From JALYOK01 sp963840785 (GTDB lineage: Bacteria > Pseudomonadota > Gammaproteobacteria > Burkholderiales > JALYOK01): a stretch of DNA of 64,000 bases. Positions 35,847 through 45,038 of the stretch are shown here, piece after piece. The stretch is taken from contig CAWJAF010000007.1 of assembly GCA_963840785.1 (NCBI GenBank), positions 248,001-312,000 on the forward strand. The letters are read 5' to 3'. How positions within the stretch are numbered: the stretch's first letter is position 1; every line of letters begins with the position of its first letter. Made by a program: the position numbers and the translations under genes. The notes beneath the pieces were generated by a model. It had not been told where the DNA came from. It ran no database searches and saw only the letters and a program-made list of their open reading frames with translations.

Positions 35847-36714
35847 ATGAAGATTAACGTTAACGCTAACGAAACTTACCTCTACACCGCCGGCCGCGAC
35901 ATCGATCGCAATTTGCCGAGCGTCATGTTCATTCACGGCGCAGCAAACGATCACAGCGTGTGGGCATTGCAAAGCCGTTATTTTGCCTACCATGGCTGGA
36001 ACGCCCTTGCAGTGGACTTGCCAGGCCATGGCGCCTCGAACGGCACGCCCCATGCGGCTGTTGGCGCGATGGCCGATTGGATTGCAGCGTTGCTTGATGA
36101 ATTAAATATCGAGAAAGCCGCGATTGTTGGCCACAGCATGGGCTCCCTCGCGGCGCTGGAAACGGCCGCGCGCTATCCGCAAAAAATCAGCAAGCTGGTG
36201 ATGGTCGGCACCGCGGTGCCGATGGCCGTATCGGATCTATTGCTCAACGCCGCGATCGCCAACGAACACGCGGCGTTCGACATGGTCAACATTTGGGGCC
36301 ACACCGCCGCTGCGCAAATCGGCAGCAACCCGTTGCCGGGCGTGTGGATGGCAGGCGATTTTTTGCGCTTGTTGGAAAAATCAAAACGCGATGTGCTCGG
36401 CAACGATTTGAAAGCGTGCAACGATTATAAAGATGGCATCGCCGCTGCTGCGAAAGTCACGTGTCCCGACGCTATTGTTACTCGGCAAACAAGACATGAT
36501 GACTTCGCCGAAAATGACTAAAGAATTGACCGCGACGTTGAAGGATTGCCGCGTAGTCGTGCTGGATCGCGCCGGGCATATTCCCATGGCGGAAGAGCCC
36601 GATGGGACGTTGGATGCGTTGAAGAAATTTCTTGAATTGATAAGGCGCCATGCAGATTTCCGCTTTGTCATTGCGAGCGAAGCGAAGCAATCTCGATTTT
36701 CGCGTCGCACCTGA
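35847..36714 (+). CDS. alpha/beta hydrolase, one frameshift
   Basis: Starts at the ATG at 35847, 4 bases after the metY stop, so probably co-transcribed. Features: MFIHGAANDHSVW (oxyanion loop), nucleophile Ser97 in VGHSMGS, and after a frame break near 36460, VPTLLLLGKQDMMTSP (acid strand) and DRAGHIPMAEEPD with the catalytic His. The cap domain lies at about residues 125-195. The corrected length is about 288 residues. The last 20 or so residues (FRFVIASEAKQSRFSRRT) are encoded by a REP-like element, so the natural stop may have been overrun. The substrate is unknown; it could be an esterase or an acyl-homoserine hydrolase linked to metY. Confidence 0.85.
36667..36694 (+). repeat. REP-like palindrome inside the 3' end of the hydrolase gene
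   Basis: GTCATTGCGAGCGAAGCGAA followed by GCAATCTC is the well-known GTCATTGCGAGC-type interspersed palindrome (GCGAGCGAAGC hairpin). Here it lies in the coding frame, giving the hydrolase an IASEAKQS tail. Confidence 0.75.
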
Positions 36715-36846
36715 AAATTAGTTTATTCATTGCTGGAGCGAATACGATCTGCATTTGTGGATGTACCTTACTAAGCGGATTAGAATTCCAATAACTTGGG
36801 GTAAAATTTCCCGGCTTTTCCGAAAAGGCAATCATTCGGAGCTTGA

Positions 36847-37206
36847 ATGCGAAAAATTTTTTTCCACACCCCTAATCATATTCCGGCAAATGAGCGAGGC
36901 TGGAACATCGTCTTCTCCATTCTCTTGTTTGCCTACGGTTCGTATGGGATTTGGATCAATGACTTGTATCTGCCCGGTAAAAGAGGCCGCGGTATGCATT
37001 TGCATGACATACCCGCCTGGATCATGTACGGAGCAATTATTTGCGCATGCTTAGTGATGTTGTCAGTCGTGGTCGATCACTACGACAGGCGAAACAATGA
37101 GACAAACTACCGGCTTTTTGCGCAGGTATTCAAATTTCTTGGGTGGGGGTTTTTTGCGCTTTCGCTTATCATCGCAATGTTCGGCCATCGGATGCCGCAA
37201 TGGTAG
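36847..37206 (+). CDS. integral membrane protein of unknown function
   Basis: Intact 119-residue protein with an 18-residue polar start and three membrane segments (WNIVFSILLFAYGSYGIWI, WIMYGAIICACLVMLSVVV, FLGWGFFALSLIIAMFG). A His/Asp-rich loop lies between the first two (GRGMHLHDIP). GGAG-type sequence (CATTCGGAGCTTGA) lies about 6 bases before the start. I do not recognise the family. It stands alone, with about 130 bases upstream and a 220-base gap downstream. Confidence 0.7.
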   Translation: MRKIFFHTPNHIPANERGWNIVFSILLFAYGSYGIWINDLYLPGKRGRGMHLHDIPAWIMYGAIICACLVMLSVVVDHYDRRNNETNYRLFAQVFKFLGWGFFALSLIIAMFGHRMPQW

Positions 37207-37396
37207 GCCGCGGCCATAATCTTGACGTCGGGTTAATAGGCTGTGAATGCGGCGAACCTGCAAATTTTCTCGTTGACATCAAAATATCGTTGCCCCTCAC
37301 GTACGCGCGCGTTTCATTGTTTCGTTGAATGGCCCGGGAGCCGCATGGATACTTGCTCTCAGGCCAATACCTATAACAATGAATGCTGCGGGATCA

Positions 37397-37428
37397 CTAA
37401 TCTGTAATGCTGCAGGATTACAGATTAG
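37397..37428 (-). terminator. hairpin overlapping the parA stop codon
   Basis: A perfect 12-bp stem (CTAATCTGTAAT at 37397-37408 with ATTACAGATTAG at 37417-37428) and an 8-base loop include the ParA stop codon (37425-37427). There is no long T-run, so it may be a terminator or an extragenic palindrome. Confidence 0.6.
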
Positions 37429-38076
37429 CTTCTAGCATCAGCCATCTTCGCCTGCCGCATCAACCACCGCCCAAGCGGTTTCCATTGCTCCAAATCTTGC
37501 TCGACACGCGACGGCGCTACATCGAATAGGCTGTAGCCATCGCGCGCGCAGTGAATATAATTTTGCGTATTGCGCAAATAAGTGAAAACCGGCAGTCCAA
37601 GCGACTTTAAAAACGTTTCCAGTTCGTCCGCAACCAAGGTGCGCGAATCGACGCGATTGCCGACTACCGCGACTTGGCTTTCGCCTTTTTTGATCGGTTT
37701 TACTCCATCAATTCGGCGAGAAAACTTTTGCGTCGCTTCCATGTCGAATGCGGATGGCGAAACGGGCACGACGACCAATTCCACGCGGCGCACCAAATTC
37801 GTTCAGCTTCTCGCCATGAACGCCGGCGGGCGAATCGATGATCGTCCAATGGGCATCGAACTCTTTAATTGCTTTTTTGTCCGTCGCCGCAGTCCAGGCC
37901 ATGATGTGCGGCAGCGTTTCCGCGCGGCGCGCCAGCCAGTTCGCTGCCGATTGTTGCCGATCCATATCGGCGAACACGACTCGTTTACCTTGCGCGGCGA
38001 AGAATCCGGCGAGGTTGGTGGCAATCGTGGTTTTGCCGCTGCCGCCTTTGGGATTGACTACCAGAATTGAATGCAT
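37425..38076 (-). CDS. ParA/MinD-family ATPase (orphan), one frameshift
   Basis: The protein begins MHSILVVNPKGGSGKTTIATNLAGFF, with the deviant Walker A KGGSGKTT of ParA ATPases. VVFADMDRQQSAANWL (switch I) and HWTIIDSPAGVHGE (Walker B and switch II) follow. A frame break near 37800 leads to VELVVVPVSPSAFDMEATQKFSRRI, VAVVGNRVDSRT and a C-terminal helix. The corrected length of about 217 residues is that of small orphan ParA proteins. No ParB or parS site is adjacent, so chromosomal partition is unlikely; such proteins often position other cargo. It is divergent from the CoA-transferase gene. Confidence 0.87.
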
Positions 38077-38173
38077 CGTTTAGATCTCCTTGAGCAGATT
38101 ATATGCCAGGCGCCGGCAATCGCCGCGTGCCGACCTGGTAAAATTCGTCTTCTGAAAATTTCGAATTTGCAAC

Positions 38174-39393
38174 ATGAAAATCAGCAGGCCCACTCGCGGG
38201 CGTCAAAGTGATCGAAATGGGCCAGCTTATCGCCGGGCCGTTTTGCGGAAAAATCTTGGCGGAATTTGGCGCGGAGGTAATCAAGATCGAACCGCCGGCG
38301 ACGCCGAATTCCGAAGGCGGTGATCCGCTGCGCACTTGGCGGCAGATGCACAACGGCACGTCGCTGTGGTGGTCGCTGCAGGCGCGCAACAAAAAATCCG
38401 TGACGGTAAATTTGCGCGTGAAAGAAGGCCAAGAAATCATCCGCAAGCTCGCGAAAGATGCCGATATTCTGATCGAAAATTTCCGTCCCGGCGCGCTGGA
38501 AAAATGGAATCTCGGTTGGGATCAACTCTCAGTCAATCAACCCAAAGCTAGTCATGGTGCGGCTTTCCGGCTATGGTCAAAGCGGGCCTTATAAGGATCG
38601 CCCGGGCTTCGGCATGATCGGCGAGGCGATGGGCGGCATCCGCCACATCACCGGGATATCCCGATCGCCCGCCGGTGCGCGTGGGCGTGAGCCTCGGCGA
38701 TGCGATTGCGGCGATGTATGGCGCGATCGGCGCGTTGATGGCACTGCACAATCGCAATGTCAATGGCGGCAATGGCCAAGTGGTCGATGTCGCGTTGTAC
38801 GAAGCGGTGTTCAGCTTGATGGAATCGATGTTGCCGGAATTCGGCATGACCGGATTTATTCGCGAGCGTACCGGCGGTACGTTGCCGGGCATCGTGCCGT
38901 CGAATAGCTATCTGACCAAAGACGGAAAGTACGTCGTGATCGGCGGCAACGGCGACAGCATTTTCAAGCGCTTCATGAATGCCATCGGCCGCAGCGATAT
39001 GGCGAACGATCCGGCCATCGCCAACAATGCCGGGCGCTTCGCGCAAACGGAGCGAATCGAAACAGTCATCGGCAATTGGTGTGCGAGTCACGACCTGGCA
39101 CACGTGCTGAAAGTGTCTGGAGGAAGCCGATGTGCCGAGCGGCAGCATCTATAACATTCAAGACATCGTGCGCGATGTACACTATCAAGCTCGGGACATG
39201 ATTCAGCAAACACAAACTCAGCGACGGCCAAGATATTTCGCTGCCGGGGATCATGCCAAAATTTTCCGAAACGCCCGGCGAGACAAAATGGCTCGGGCCG
39301 AAACTCGGCGAGCACACGCAAGAAATATTGCAAAGCATCGGCTATAGCGACGCGCAACAAACGCAATTGCGCAACACAGGAGTGATAGGATGA
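38174..39393 (+). CDS. CaiB/BaiF family CoA-transferase, frameshifted
   Basis: A class III CoA-transferase of about 405 residues after correction: GVKVIEMGQLIAGPFCGKILAEFGAEVIKIE, then NKKSVTVNLRVKEGQEIIRKLAKDADILIENFRPG, the family signature around ENFRPG and the catalytic Asp region GGNGQVVDVALYEAVFSLME. Breaks occur near 38195, 38553, 38660, 39115 and 39205. The enzyme moves CoA between carboxylic acids. Its stop overlaps the next start (ATGA, 39390-39393), so it is coupled to the HMG-CoA-lyase-like gene: an acid is activated here and then probably cleaved. Confidence 0.88.
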
Positions 39394-40321
39394 AACAACG
39401 AATTTATATTAACGATGTCGCCGTGCGCGACGGTTTTCAGATCGAAAAAGATTTTGTGCCGACTGAAACAAAAGTCGCGCTGATCGACGAGTTATCGCAA
39501 ACCGGGTTGGCGAAAATCGAGGTGACGTCGTTCGTTTCGCCTAAGGCGATTCCGAATATGCGCGATGCGGAACAGGTGTTAAGCCTGATTGATCGCGTGC
39601 CTGATGTCATTTATGCGGTGCTGGTGCCGAATTTGCGCGGTGTCGAGCGGGCGATTCAATGTAGCGTCGACGAGATTAATTTATTTTGCTCCGCATCAGA
39701 AAGCCACAATCGCGCCAACGTCAATCGAACCGTTGCACAATCGGTGCAGGGTTTCGGCGAAGTGATGGAGGCGCTGAGCGGCAGCGACATCAAAGTGAAT
39801 TGCAGCATTTCCACAGCATTCGGTTGTCCGTTTGAGGGCGACGTGGCGCCGGAAAAAATTTATGCGTTAGTTGAACAATTTATCGAACTTGGCTTCGACG
39901 GCGTAACCATCGCCGATACTACCGGCATGGCGAATCCGAAACAGGTGCGCGACCTGATGACAGAAATCGCCAAACGTTTTCCCGACATCGAACACACTTT
40001 GCATTTCCACAATACGCGCGGCATGGGCCTCGCCAATGTCATGGCGGGCTTGGACGCGGGCGTGGTGCGCTACGATGCTTCGCTCGGCGGCCTCGGCGGT
40101 TGTCCCTTCGCGCCCGGCGCATCGGGCAATATCTGCACCGAAGATTTAGTGCACATGCTCGAAGCGATGGGCTATAACACCGGCGTCAATCTCGATCGAC
40201 TGCTCAAAGCCGCGCGCGCGTACCCGGAATCGTCGGCCACGACGTGCCGGGCCAGGTGTTGAAAGCGGGCAAGTCGACGGATTTGCATTCGCTGAGCAGC
40301 GTCGGCTCGTCGGCGGGTTGA
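39390..40321 (+). CDS. hydroxymethylglutaryl-CoA lyase-like enzyme, one frameshift
   Basis: A TIM-barrel HMGL/DRE-family lyase: VAVRDGFQIEKDFVPTETKVALIDEL (RDG catalytic start), TGLAKIEVTSFVSPKAIPNMRDAE, FCSASESHNRANVN, STAFGCPFEGDVAP, GVTIADTTGMANPKQV and the metal-binding HFHNTRGMGLAN. The conserved Cys loop is GGLGGCPFAPGASGNICTEDLVHM. A frame break near 40235 separates a tail PGIVGHDVPGQVLKAGK ending at 40321. HMG-CoA lyase makes acetoacetate plus acetyl-CoA; relatives cleave 3-hydroxy-3-methylglutaryl-like or citramalyl-like CoAs. Coupling to a CoA-transferase suggests a substrate activated in situ rather than leucine breakdown. Confidence 0.88.
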
Positions 40322-40325
40322 TTGC

Positions 40326-41347
40326 GTGGAAGTTTCAACGGCACAATCGCAGGCCGTTATCGCGTCGTCGCTGCAAAACTTGGCTTAATCAACCGCGAAC
40401 GAATCGGTCACAATGTCGCCGCTGACCGGCGGCGTGTCGTCGGATATTTGGAGAGTGCAATTGCCCTCGGGCGCGGTCTGCGTGAAGCGCGCGCTAGCGC
40501 AATTCGCGTGAAGCAGCTTTGGGAAGCGCCGGTGAAGCGCAATCGTTACGAAGTCGCGTACATGCGTTTCGCGCAAAGCGTGATTCCTGGCGCCGTCCCA
40601 AAAGTGCTTGCGCACGACGAAGATGCCGGGCTGTTCGTGATGGAATATTTGGAGCCAAGCCAACATCCCGTGTGGAAATTTCAGTTGCGTGATGGTTTGG
40701 TTGATCTCAATACCGCGCGCATGGTTGGCGCGCAAATGGGACGAATCCACAGCGCAAGTGCGAACGATGCAAATATCGCCGAGCAGTTTCCCACGGACGA
40801 AATTTTCTATTCGATTCGACTGGAGCCTTATCTTGATGCGACCGCGCGAGTTCACGCCGATCTCGCGCCACGGCTTGAAAGAATTGGTCGATATCACATT
40901 CAACACTAAGCACGTTTTGGTTCATGGCGACATTGCGCCGAAAAATATTTTGGTCGGGCCGAAGCGCCCAATATTTCTGGATTGCGAATGCGCTTGGTTC
41001 GGTGACCCTGCGTTTGATTTGGCGTTTTGTTTGAATCATTTGTTGTTGAAATGTTTATGGCATCCGGCCGCGTCGCGCGGAATTTCTCGATGCATTTATG
41101 GCGCTTATACGGAAAGTTATTTGCAATATGTGAATTGGGAATCACGTGCGGAAATGGAACAACGTACCGCGCACCTATTGCCGGGATTATTCCTTGCACG
41201 CGTCGACGGAAAGTCGCCGGTGGAATATTTGACTGATGAGGGCGGATAAAAACGAGGTGCGACGTTGTGCGCGAAAATTGTTAGCGCAACCGGTCGACAA
41301 ACTCGATGAAATTCGCGACGGTCTGGCAGAAGGAATTAGCTGCATGA
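40326..41347 (+). CDS. aminoglycoside-phosphotransferase-family small-molecule kinase, frameshifted
   Basis: The GTG start at 40326 lies 4 bases after the lyase stop. After breaks near 40380 and 40500, the kinase N-lobe reads PLTGGVSSDIWRV and AVCVKRALAQF. The hinge is LFVMEYLEP. Further breaks near 40885 lead to the Brenner motif HVLVHGDIAPKNILVG and the metal site FLDCECAWFGDPAFDLAF. A TAA appears at 41247, but the next frame continues with typical APH C-terminal sequence (ADKNEVRRCARKLLAQPVDKLDEIRDGL) to a TGA at 41345 overlapping the enolase ATG, so the true end is probably 41347. The sequence looks like a metabolite kinase rather than a resistance gene; the substrate is unknown. Confidence 0.8.
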
Positions 41348-42630
41348 GCGATACAACAATCAAAAGTTTTGGTCGGCGCGTGTGGGATTCGCGTGGCCGT
41401 CCGACGGTGGAAGCCGAAGTACATTTAAGCGGCGGCGCCATCGGCCGCGCTATTGCGCCAGCGGGCGCGTCGACGGGCAGCGGCGAGGCACTGGATTTGC
41501 GCGATGGCGGCGAAAAACTCGGCGGTTTCGATGTGCGCACAGCGGTCGATAACATGAACATTCAAATCGCCGATGCGTTGGCTGGCATGGACGCCGCCGA
41601 TCAAACGCTGATCGATCAATCATTAATTGCGCTCGACGGCACGCCGAACAAACGCATTCTCGGCGGCAATGCCTCAATCGCCGCGTCCATGGCTGTTCTC
41701 CAGGCAGCTGCCGCGGCGAATCAGGTGCCGTTGTGGCGTTATCTTGCGGGCAAAAACGACATCGTGATGCCGTTACCGGAAATTCAAATTTTTGGCGGCG
41801 GCGCGCATGCTGGGCGGCGCGTAGATATCCAGGATTTCATGGTTGCCGCCCCGGGCGCTGAAAATGTCGATGAAGCATTGGAATGGACGGCGGAAATTTA
41901 TCTTGCTGCGGGCAAACTGATGGCCGAGCGCGGATTGCTCTACGGCGTCGCCGATGAAGGCGGTTATTGGCCGGCGTTTGCGACGAACGAAGAAGCGCTG
42001 GAAATGCTGGTTCGCGCGATCGAGAAAGCGGGGTTGATTCCGAAGAGTCAAATTGTTATTGCACTCGATATTGCGGCAAGCGAATTCGGAAAAAACGGCC
42101 GCTACAAAATGGGCTTAGAAAAAAAGGAACTCGATTCTGACGGTATGTCAGAAATGCTCGGCCGCTGGCTGGAAAGATATCCGATTGCCTCGATTGAAGA
42201 TCCGCTGGCGGAAGACGATGAAGCCGGTCTGAAAAAATTCACCTCGGCGTTCGTAACAAAAGTGCAAATCGTCGGCGACGACTATTTGGTAACAAACGCA
42301 GATCGCGTAACTCATGCGGCGAAAATCGGCGCATGCAATGCCGTACTCATAAAACCAAACCAAGCGGGCACTATCACCGAAACCTATGCTGCCTGGAGAT
42401 CCGCTCAGGACGCGGGGTTTGGGGCGATTGTTTCGGCACGCTCGGGCGAAACGGAGGACGTAATCATTTGTCATCTAGCGGTCGGTTGGGGCGTCAAGCA
42501 AATTAAAGTAGGCTCGTTTTCTCGTTCTGAGCGCATGGCGAAGTGGAACGAATTGCTGCGTATCCAATCCGCCGACGCGATGCGCCCGGGTTTTGCTGGA
42601 ATCGAGCCCTATCGGAATTTTTATGAATGA
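41344..42630 (+). CDS. divergent enolase-family enzyme
   Basis: Starting at the ATG at 41344 the protein has 428 residues, the length of enolase. The mobile loop GASTGS (residues 41-46), His155, Glu205 (ADEGGY), metal ligands Asp242, Glu285 and Asp312, Lys337 (LIKPNQAGT) and Lys388 (QIKVGSFSRSER) align with the E. coli residues at a constant offset. Two differences stand out: Asp164 replaces the usual Glu in the QEFM motif, and the NGGEHA loop reads GGGAHA. Enolase interconverts 2-phosphoglycerate and PEP. Its place after an APH-like kinase and before an RraA-like aldolase suggests a specialised paralogue. The main glycolytic enolase is presumably elsewhere. Confidence 0.88.
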   Translation: MSDTTIKSFGRRVWDSRGRPTVEAEVHLSGGAIGRAIAPAGASTGSGEALDLRDGGEKLGGFDVRTAVDNMNIQIADALAGMDAADQTLIDQSLIALDGTPNKRILGGNASIAASMAVLQAAAAANQVPLWRYLAGKNDIVMPLPEIQIFGGGAHAGRRVDIQDFMVAAPGAENVDEALEWTAEIYLAAGKLMAERGLLYGVADEGGYWPAFATNEEALEMLVRAIEKAGLIPKSQIVIALDIAASEFGKNGRYKMGLEKKELDSDGMSEMLGRWLERYPIASIEDPLAEDDEAGLKKFTSAFVTKVQIVGDDYLVTNADRVTHAAKIGACNAVLIKPNQAGTITETYAAWRSAQDAGFGAIVSARSGETEDVIICHLAVGWGVKQIKVGSFSRSERMAKWNELLRIQSADAMRPGFAGIEPYRNFYE

Positions 42631-42746
42631 TGCCTCCGCGGCGCGCATGAATGCCGGTTTGTGGCTATGCACGCTTGTAACGCCGCATGAATACTGGCGC
42701 TCAGGAATACCCATTTTTTTGATTTTTATATTGAGGCAAGATTGGC

Positions 42747-43430
42747 ATGAGTATCCTTTTTGAACAACTTAAAAATTTCGACACGCCGACCATCGCCAAC
42801 GCGCTGGAAATTGCCGCAGGTCGTCGTTCGACCGAAGGCTTCACGCGTAAGACAATTATTGCCGCGAATCCGAAACTTAAGCCGATTGTCGGTTATGCGC
42901 GAACGGCGATGATTCGCTCGTCGACGCCATTCGATCCGAAAACCCGACGAGACAAGTTGCTGGCCTATTACGAATATATTTCGCAACCAATTCAACCGAG
43001 CGTCGCAGTCATTCAGGACATCGACAATACACCGGGGTTGGGCGCGTTTTGGGGCGAAGTGAACACTAACATACATTGGGGGCTCGGCTGTGTGGGCGCC
43101 CTAACCAATGGCTCGATGCGCGATTTGGAAATGATGCAACCGCAATTCCAATGCCTTGCCGCGTCGCTTTCGCCTAGCCACGCTTGGGTTCATGTGGCCG
43201 ATTTTGGCGTCAAAGTTGACGTTTGCGGCCTGTTTGTTACCGATGGCGATATCGTCCACGCCGATCATCACGGTGCGGTTGTGATTCCAGCCGATTTGTT
43301 GGAAAAGCTGCCGGCGGCAATTGATTTAATGGCGCGTAAAGAAAAAGTGTTGCTCGACGCGGCCAACGCACCGGGCTTTAACATGGAAAAACTGCGTGCC
43401 GCGATGGCCACTTCGGACGGGGTAAAGTAA
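42747..43430 (+). CDS. RraA-like protein / 4-hydroxy-4-methyl-2-oxoglutarate aldolase family
   Basis: Intact 227-residue member of the RraA/HMG-aldolase superfamily. The pattern includes FDTPTIANALE at the start, VGYARTAMI, DNTPGLGAFWGEVNTNIHWGLGCVGALTNGSMRDLE (substrate and metal Arg-Asp motif) and GDIVHADHHGAVVIPADLLEKL. Aldolases of this family cleave 4-hydroxy-4-methyl- or 4-carboxy-4-hydroxy-2-oxo acids to pyruvate. The NTNIHWG insertion suggests a subfamily of its own. It follows the enolase-like gene by 116 bases on the same strand and is probably the last enzyme of the five-gene group. Confidence 0.87.
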   Translation: MSILFEQLKNFDTPTIANALEIAAGRRSTEGFTRKTIIAANPKLKPIVGYARTAMIRSSTPFDPKTRRDKLLAYYEYISQPIQPSVAVIQDIDNTPGLGAFWGEVNTNIHWGLGCVGALTNGSMRDLEMMQPQFQCLAASLSPSHAWVHVADFGVKVDVCGLFVTDGDIVHADHHGAVVIPADLLEKLPAAIDLMARKEKVLLDAANAPGFNMEKLRAAMATSDGVK

Positions 43431-43435
43431 ACGCG

Positions 43436-43837
43436 ATGCGCTTGCTTTGGCGCTATCTTTGGCCTTTGCCATTGACCGTCATTGGCTTTATGTTAGCGCT
43501 TACCATCAGAATATTTGGCGGCAATTGGTCGTTTCGAGAAGGTGTTTTAGAGGCCTGCGGCCCGGCGGCGCGCGTAATGTTGCGACTTCATCCTGTCAAA
43601 GGCGTGATCGCAATTGCCATGGGTCATGTCGTGATCGCTCGGGACGATAGGTGTTTGGCTCAAACCAACGCACACGAACGTGAACACGTTCGACAGTTCG
43701 AGCGCTGGGGGCTGTTATTTCTGCTGGTATATAGCGGCGATTCGCTTTATCGATGGCTGCGCGGCGAACACCCGTACCGCGACAATCGTTTCGAACGGGC
43801 CGCTAACGAAGCGGCCCGTTTGGAACAGAAAAACTAG
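43436..43837 (+). CDS. membrane protein with HEREH motif, unknown function
   Basis: Intact 133-residue protein 5 bases after the RraA-like gene. It has one strong membrane segment (LWPLPLTVIGFMLALTI) and a second hydrophobic stretch (WGLLFLLVYSGDSLY). Between them is an HExxH sequence, NAHEREHVRQFERWG, and an Asn/Glu-rich ANEAARLE near the C-terminus that could supply a third ligand. Zinc binding is therefore possible, but no protease family is recognised with confidence. Confidence 0.75.
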   Translation: MRLLWRYLWPLPLTVIGFMLALTIRIFGGNWSFREGVLEACGPAARVMLRLHPVKGVIAIAMGHVVIARDDRCLAQTNAHEREHVRQFERWGLLFLLVYSGDSLYRWLRGEHPYRDNRFERAANEAARLEQKN

Positions 43838-44196
43838 GAAACCGCTGGCGCGCGTTTACGGCGTTCGCCGGTAGGCGGCGATTCGCTGCGGGTACGACGA
43901 TCGGCAAGCCCAGCGCGCTTTAGCAAATTAAGCCAATATTTTTCGCCCTCGGCAGACTTGAATTTGCTATATACCGCGACTTCGTCTGGATAGGCACCCG
44001 CGGCGCCGAGGCGCTTTAAATGCGCAGTTTTTGGACGTGCCGCCGTGCCAGGTTGATTATCGCTTGCCCATGCCCGATTGACCGTGTGCCAAAGCGACAC
44101 GTAGTAAGGATCATCGTCTTCCGAATAGCCAAATTGCCACCCGATCAGGGACACTTCCGCTTGCGTCAGGTCGTCAGTTTTAAATTTCAGGCCCAT
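43834..44196 (-). CDS. small protein of unknown function
   Basis: The ATG at 44196 with GGAG 8 bases upstream (GGAGAGAAGTAATG) decides the start. The 120-residue product is hydrophilic, with FKTDDLTQAEVSLIGWQFGYSEDDDPYYVSLWHTVNRAW near the N-terminus, a middle segment with AAGAYPDEVAVYSKF and GEKYWLNLLKRAGL, and a basic C-terminal tail (RRTRSE, GERRKRAP). Convergent with the HEREH gene, overlapping by 4 bases. I do not recognise the family. Confidence 0.7.
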   Translation of the reverse strand: MGLKFKTDDLTQAEVSLIGWQFGYSEDDDPYYVSLWHTVNRAWASDNQPGTAARPKTAHLKRLGAAGAYPDEVAVYSKFKSAEGEKYWLNLLKRAGLADRRTRSESPPTGERRKRAPAVS

Positions 44197-44258
44197 TACT
44201 TCTCTCCGATAACTTACTATTTTAGCAATTGAAAACGATTTTCGCGTATCGCGCAACC

Positions 44259-45023
44259 CTAGTTTGTGTTTTTTCTTGGTTTACGCCCTGATTTCGCCGC
44301 CAGTGTGTCATAGAGGCGATTCGGCAAAACCCGCATAATTCTCCCCACAATAGCCATTTGCCACGGCATGACGACGAAATCGCGCCGGCCATTGATCGCG
44401 AAGATCATCTTTTTCGCGGCTTGTTCCGCCGACATCATAAACGGCATGCGGTATGGATTTCGCGCCGTCATCGGCGTGGCGATATAGCCGGGGCAAATGG
44501 TGGTGACCGAAACGCCGCTACCACGCAACTCCACCCGCAAACTTTCCAAATAGCTAATCGCCGCCGCCTTCGAAGCGCTATAAGCGCTGGCGCCCGGCAA
44601 GCCACGAAATCCTGCGACGCTGGCGATCCCGACTAGCGAACCGCTTCGGCGCACGCGCATTTCGGCTAGAAACGGCTGAAAGGTTCGGACTATCCCGAGG
44701 ACATTGATATCCATCACCTCTTGGAAAGTCGCCAAATCTTCACTGCGCTCCGTAGCCGTGCCGTGGCTCACCCCGGCGTTCGCAATCACGACATCCGGCA
44801 CACCAAAACGCTCTATGAACGCGTTCGCGGCGCTTTGCATACTTTCGTTGTCGCGCACGTCAGCCGAAATAACGATCGATTCGCACGGCAACGAATTCGC
44901 GAGCTGCTGCAAATCGGTTTCGCGGCGCGCCACCAGGCCCAATTTCGCGCCGCGCGCACCATAGGTCTTCGCAAGTGCTGCGCCGATGCCGCTCGACGCG
45001 CCGGTGATGAAAACGCGTTCCAT
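44259..45023 (-). CDS. short-chain dehydrogenase/reductase
   Basis: Intact classical SDR of about 254 residues. Cofactor motif TGASSGIGAALA at the N-terminus, VIANAGVS (NNAG equivalent), catalytic Ser in GIASVAGFRG and Tyr-x-x-x-Lys in AYSASKAA. The Arg in LVARRETD after strand 2 favours NADPH. The C-terminal part has a hydrophobic helix (MPWQMAIVGRIMRVLP), so membrane association is possible. It is the last gene of the argS - SPOR - dsbA - SDR run, a betaproteobacterial arrangement. The substrate is unknown. Confidence 0.92.
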   Translation of the reverse strand: MERVFITGASSGIGAALAKTYGARGAKLGLVARRETDLQQLANSLPCESIVISADVRDNESMQSAANAFIERFGVPDVVIANAGVSHGTATERSEDLATFQEVMDINVLGIVRTFQPFLAEMRVRRSGSLVGIASVAGFRGLPGASAYSASKAAAISYLESLRVELRGSGVSVTTICPGYIATPMTARNPYRMPFMMSAEQAAKKMIFAINGRRDFVVMPWQMAIVGRIMRVLPNRLYDTLAAKSGRKPRKNTN

Positions 45024-45038
45024 CACCGGTGCCGTAAA

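Noticed and set aside
37425..38076. Chromosome or plasmid partition locus around the ParA gene
   Set aside because: No ParB gene, parS-like sites or origin features are adjacent; the protein looks like a small orphan ParA.
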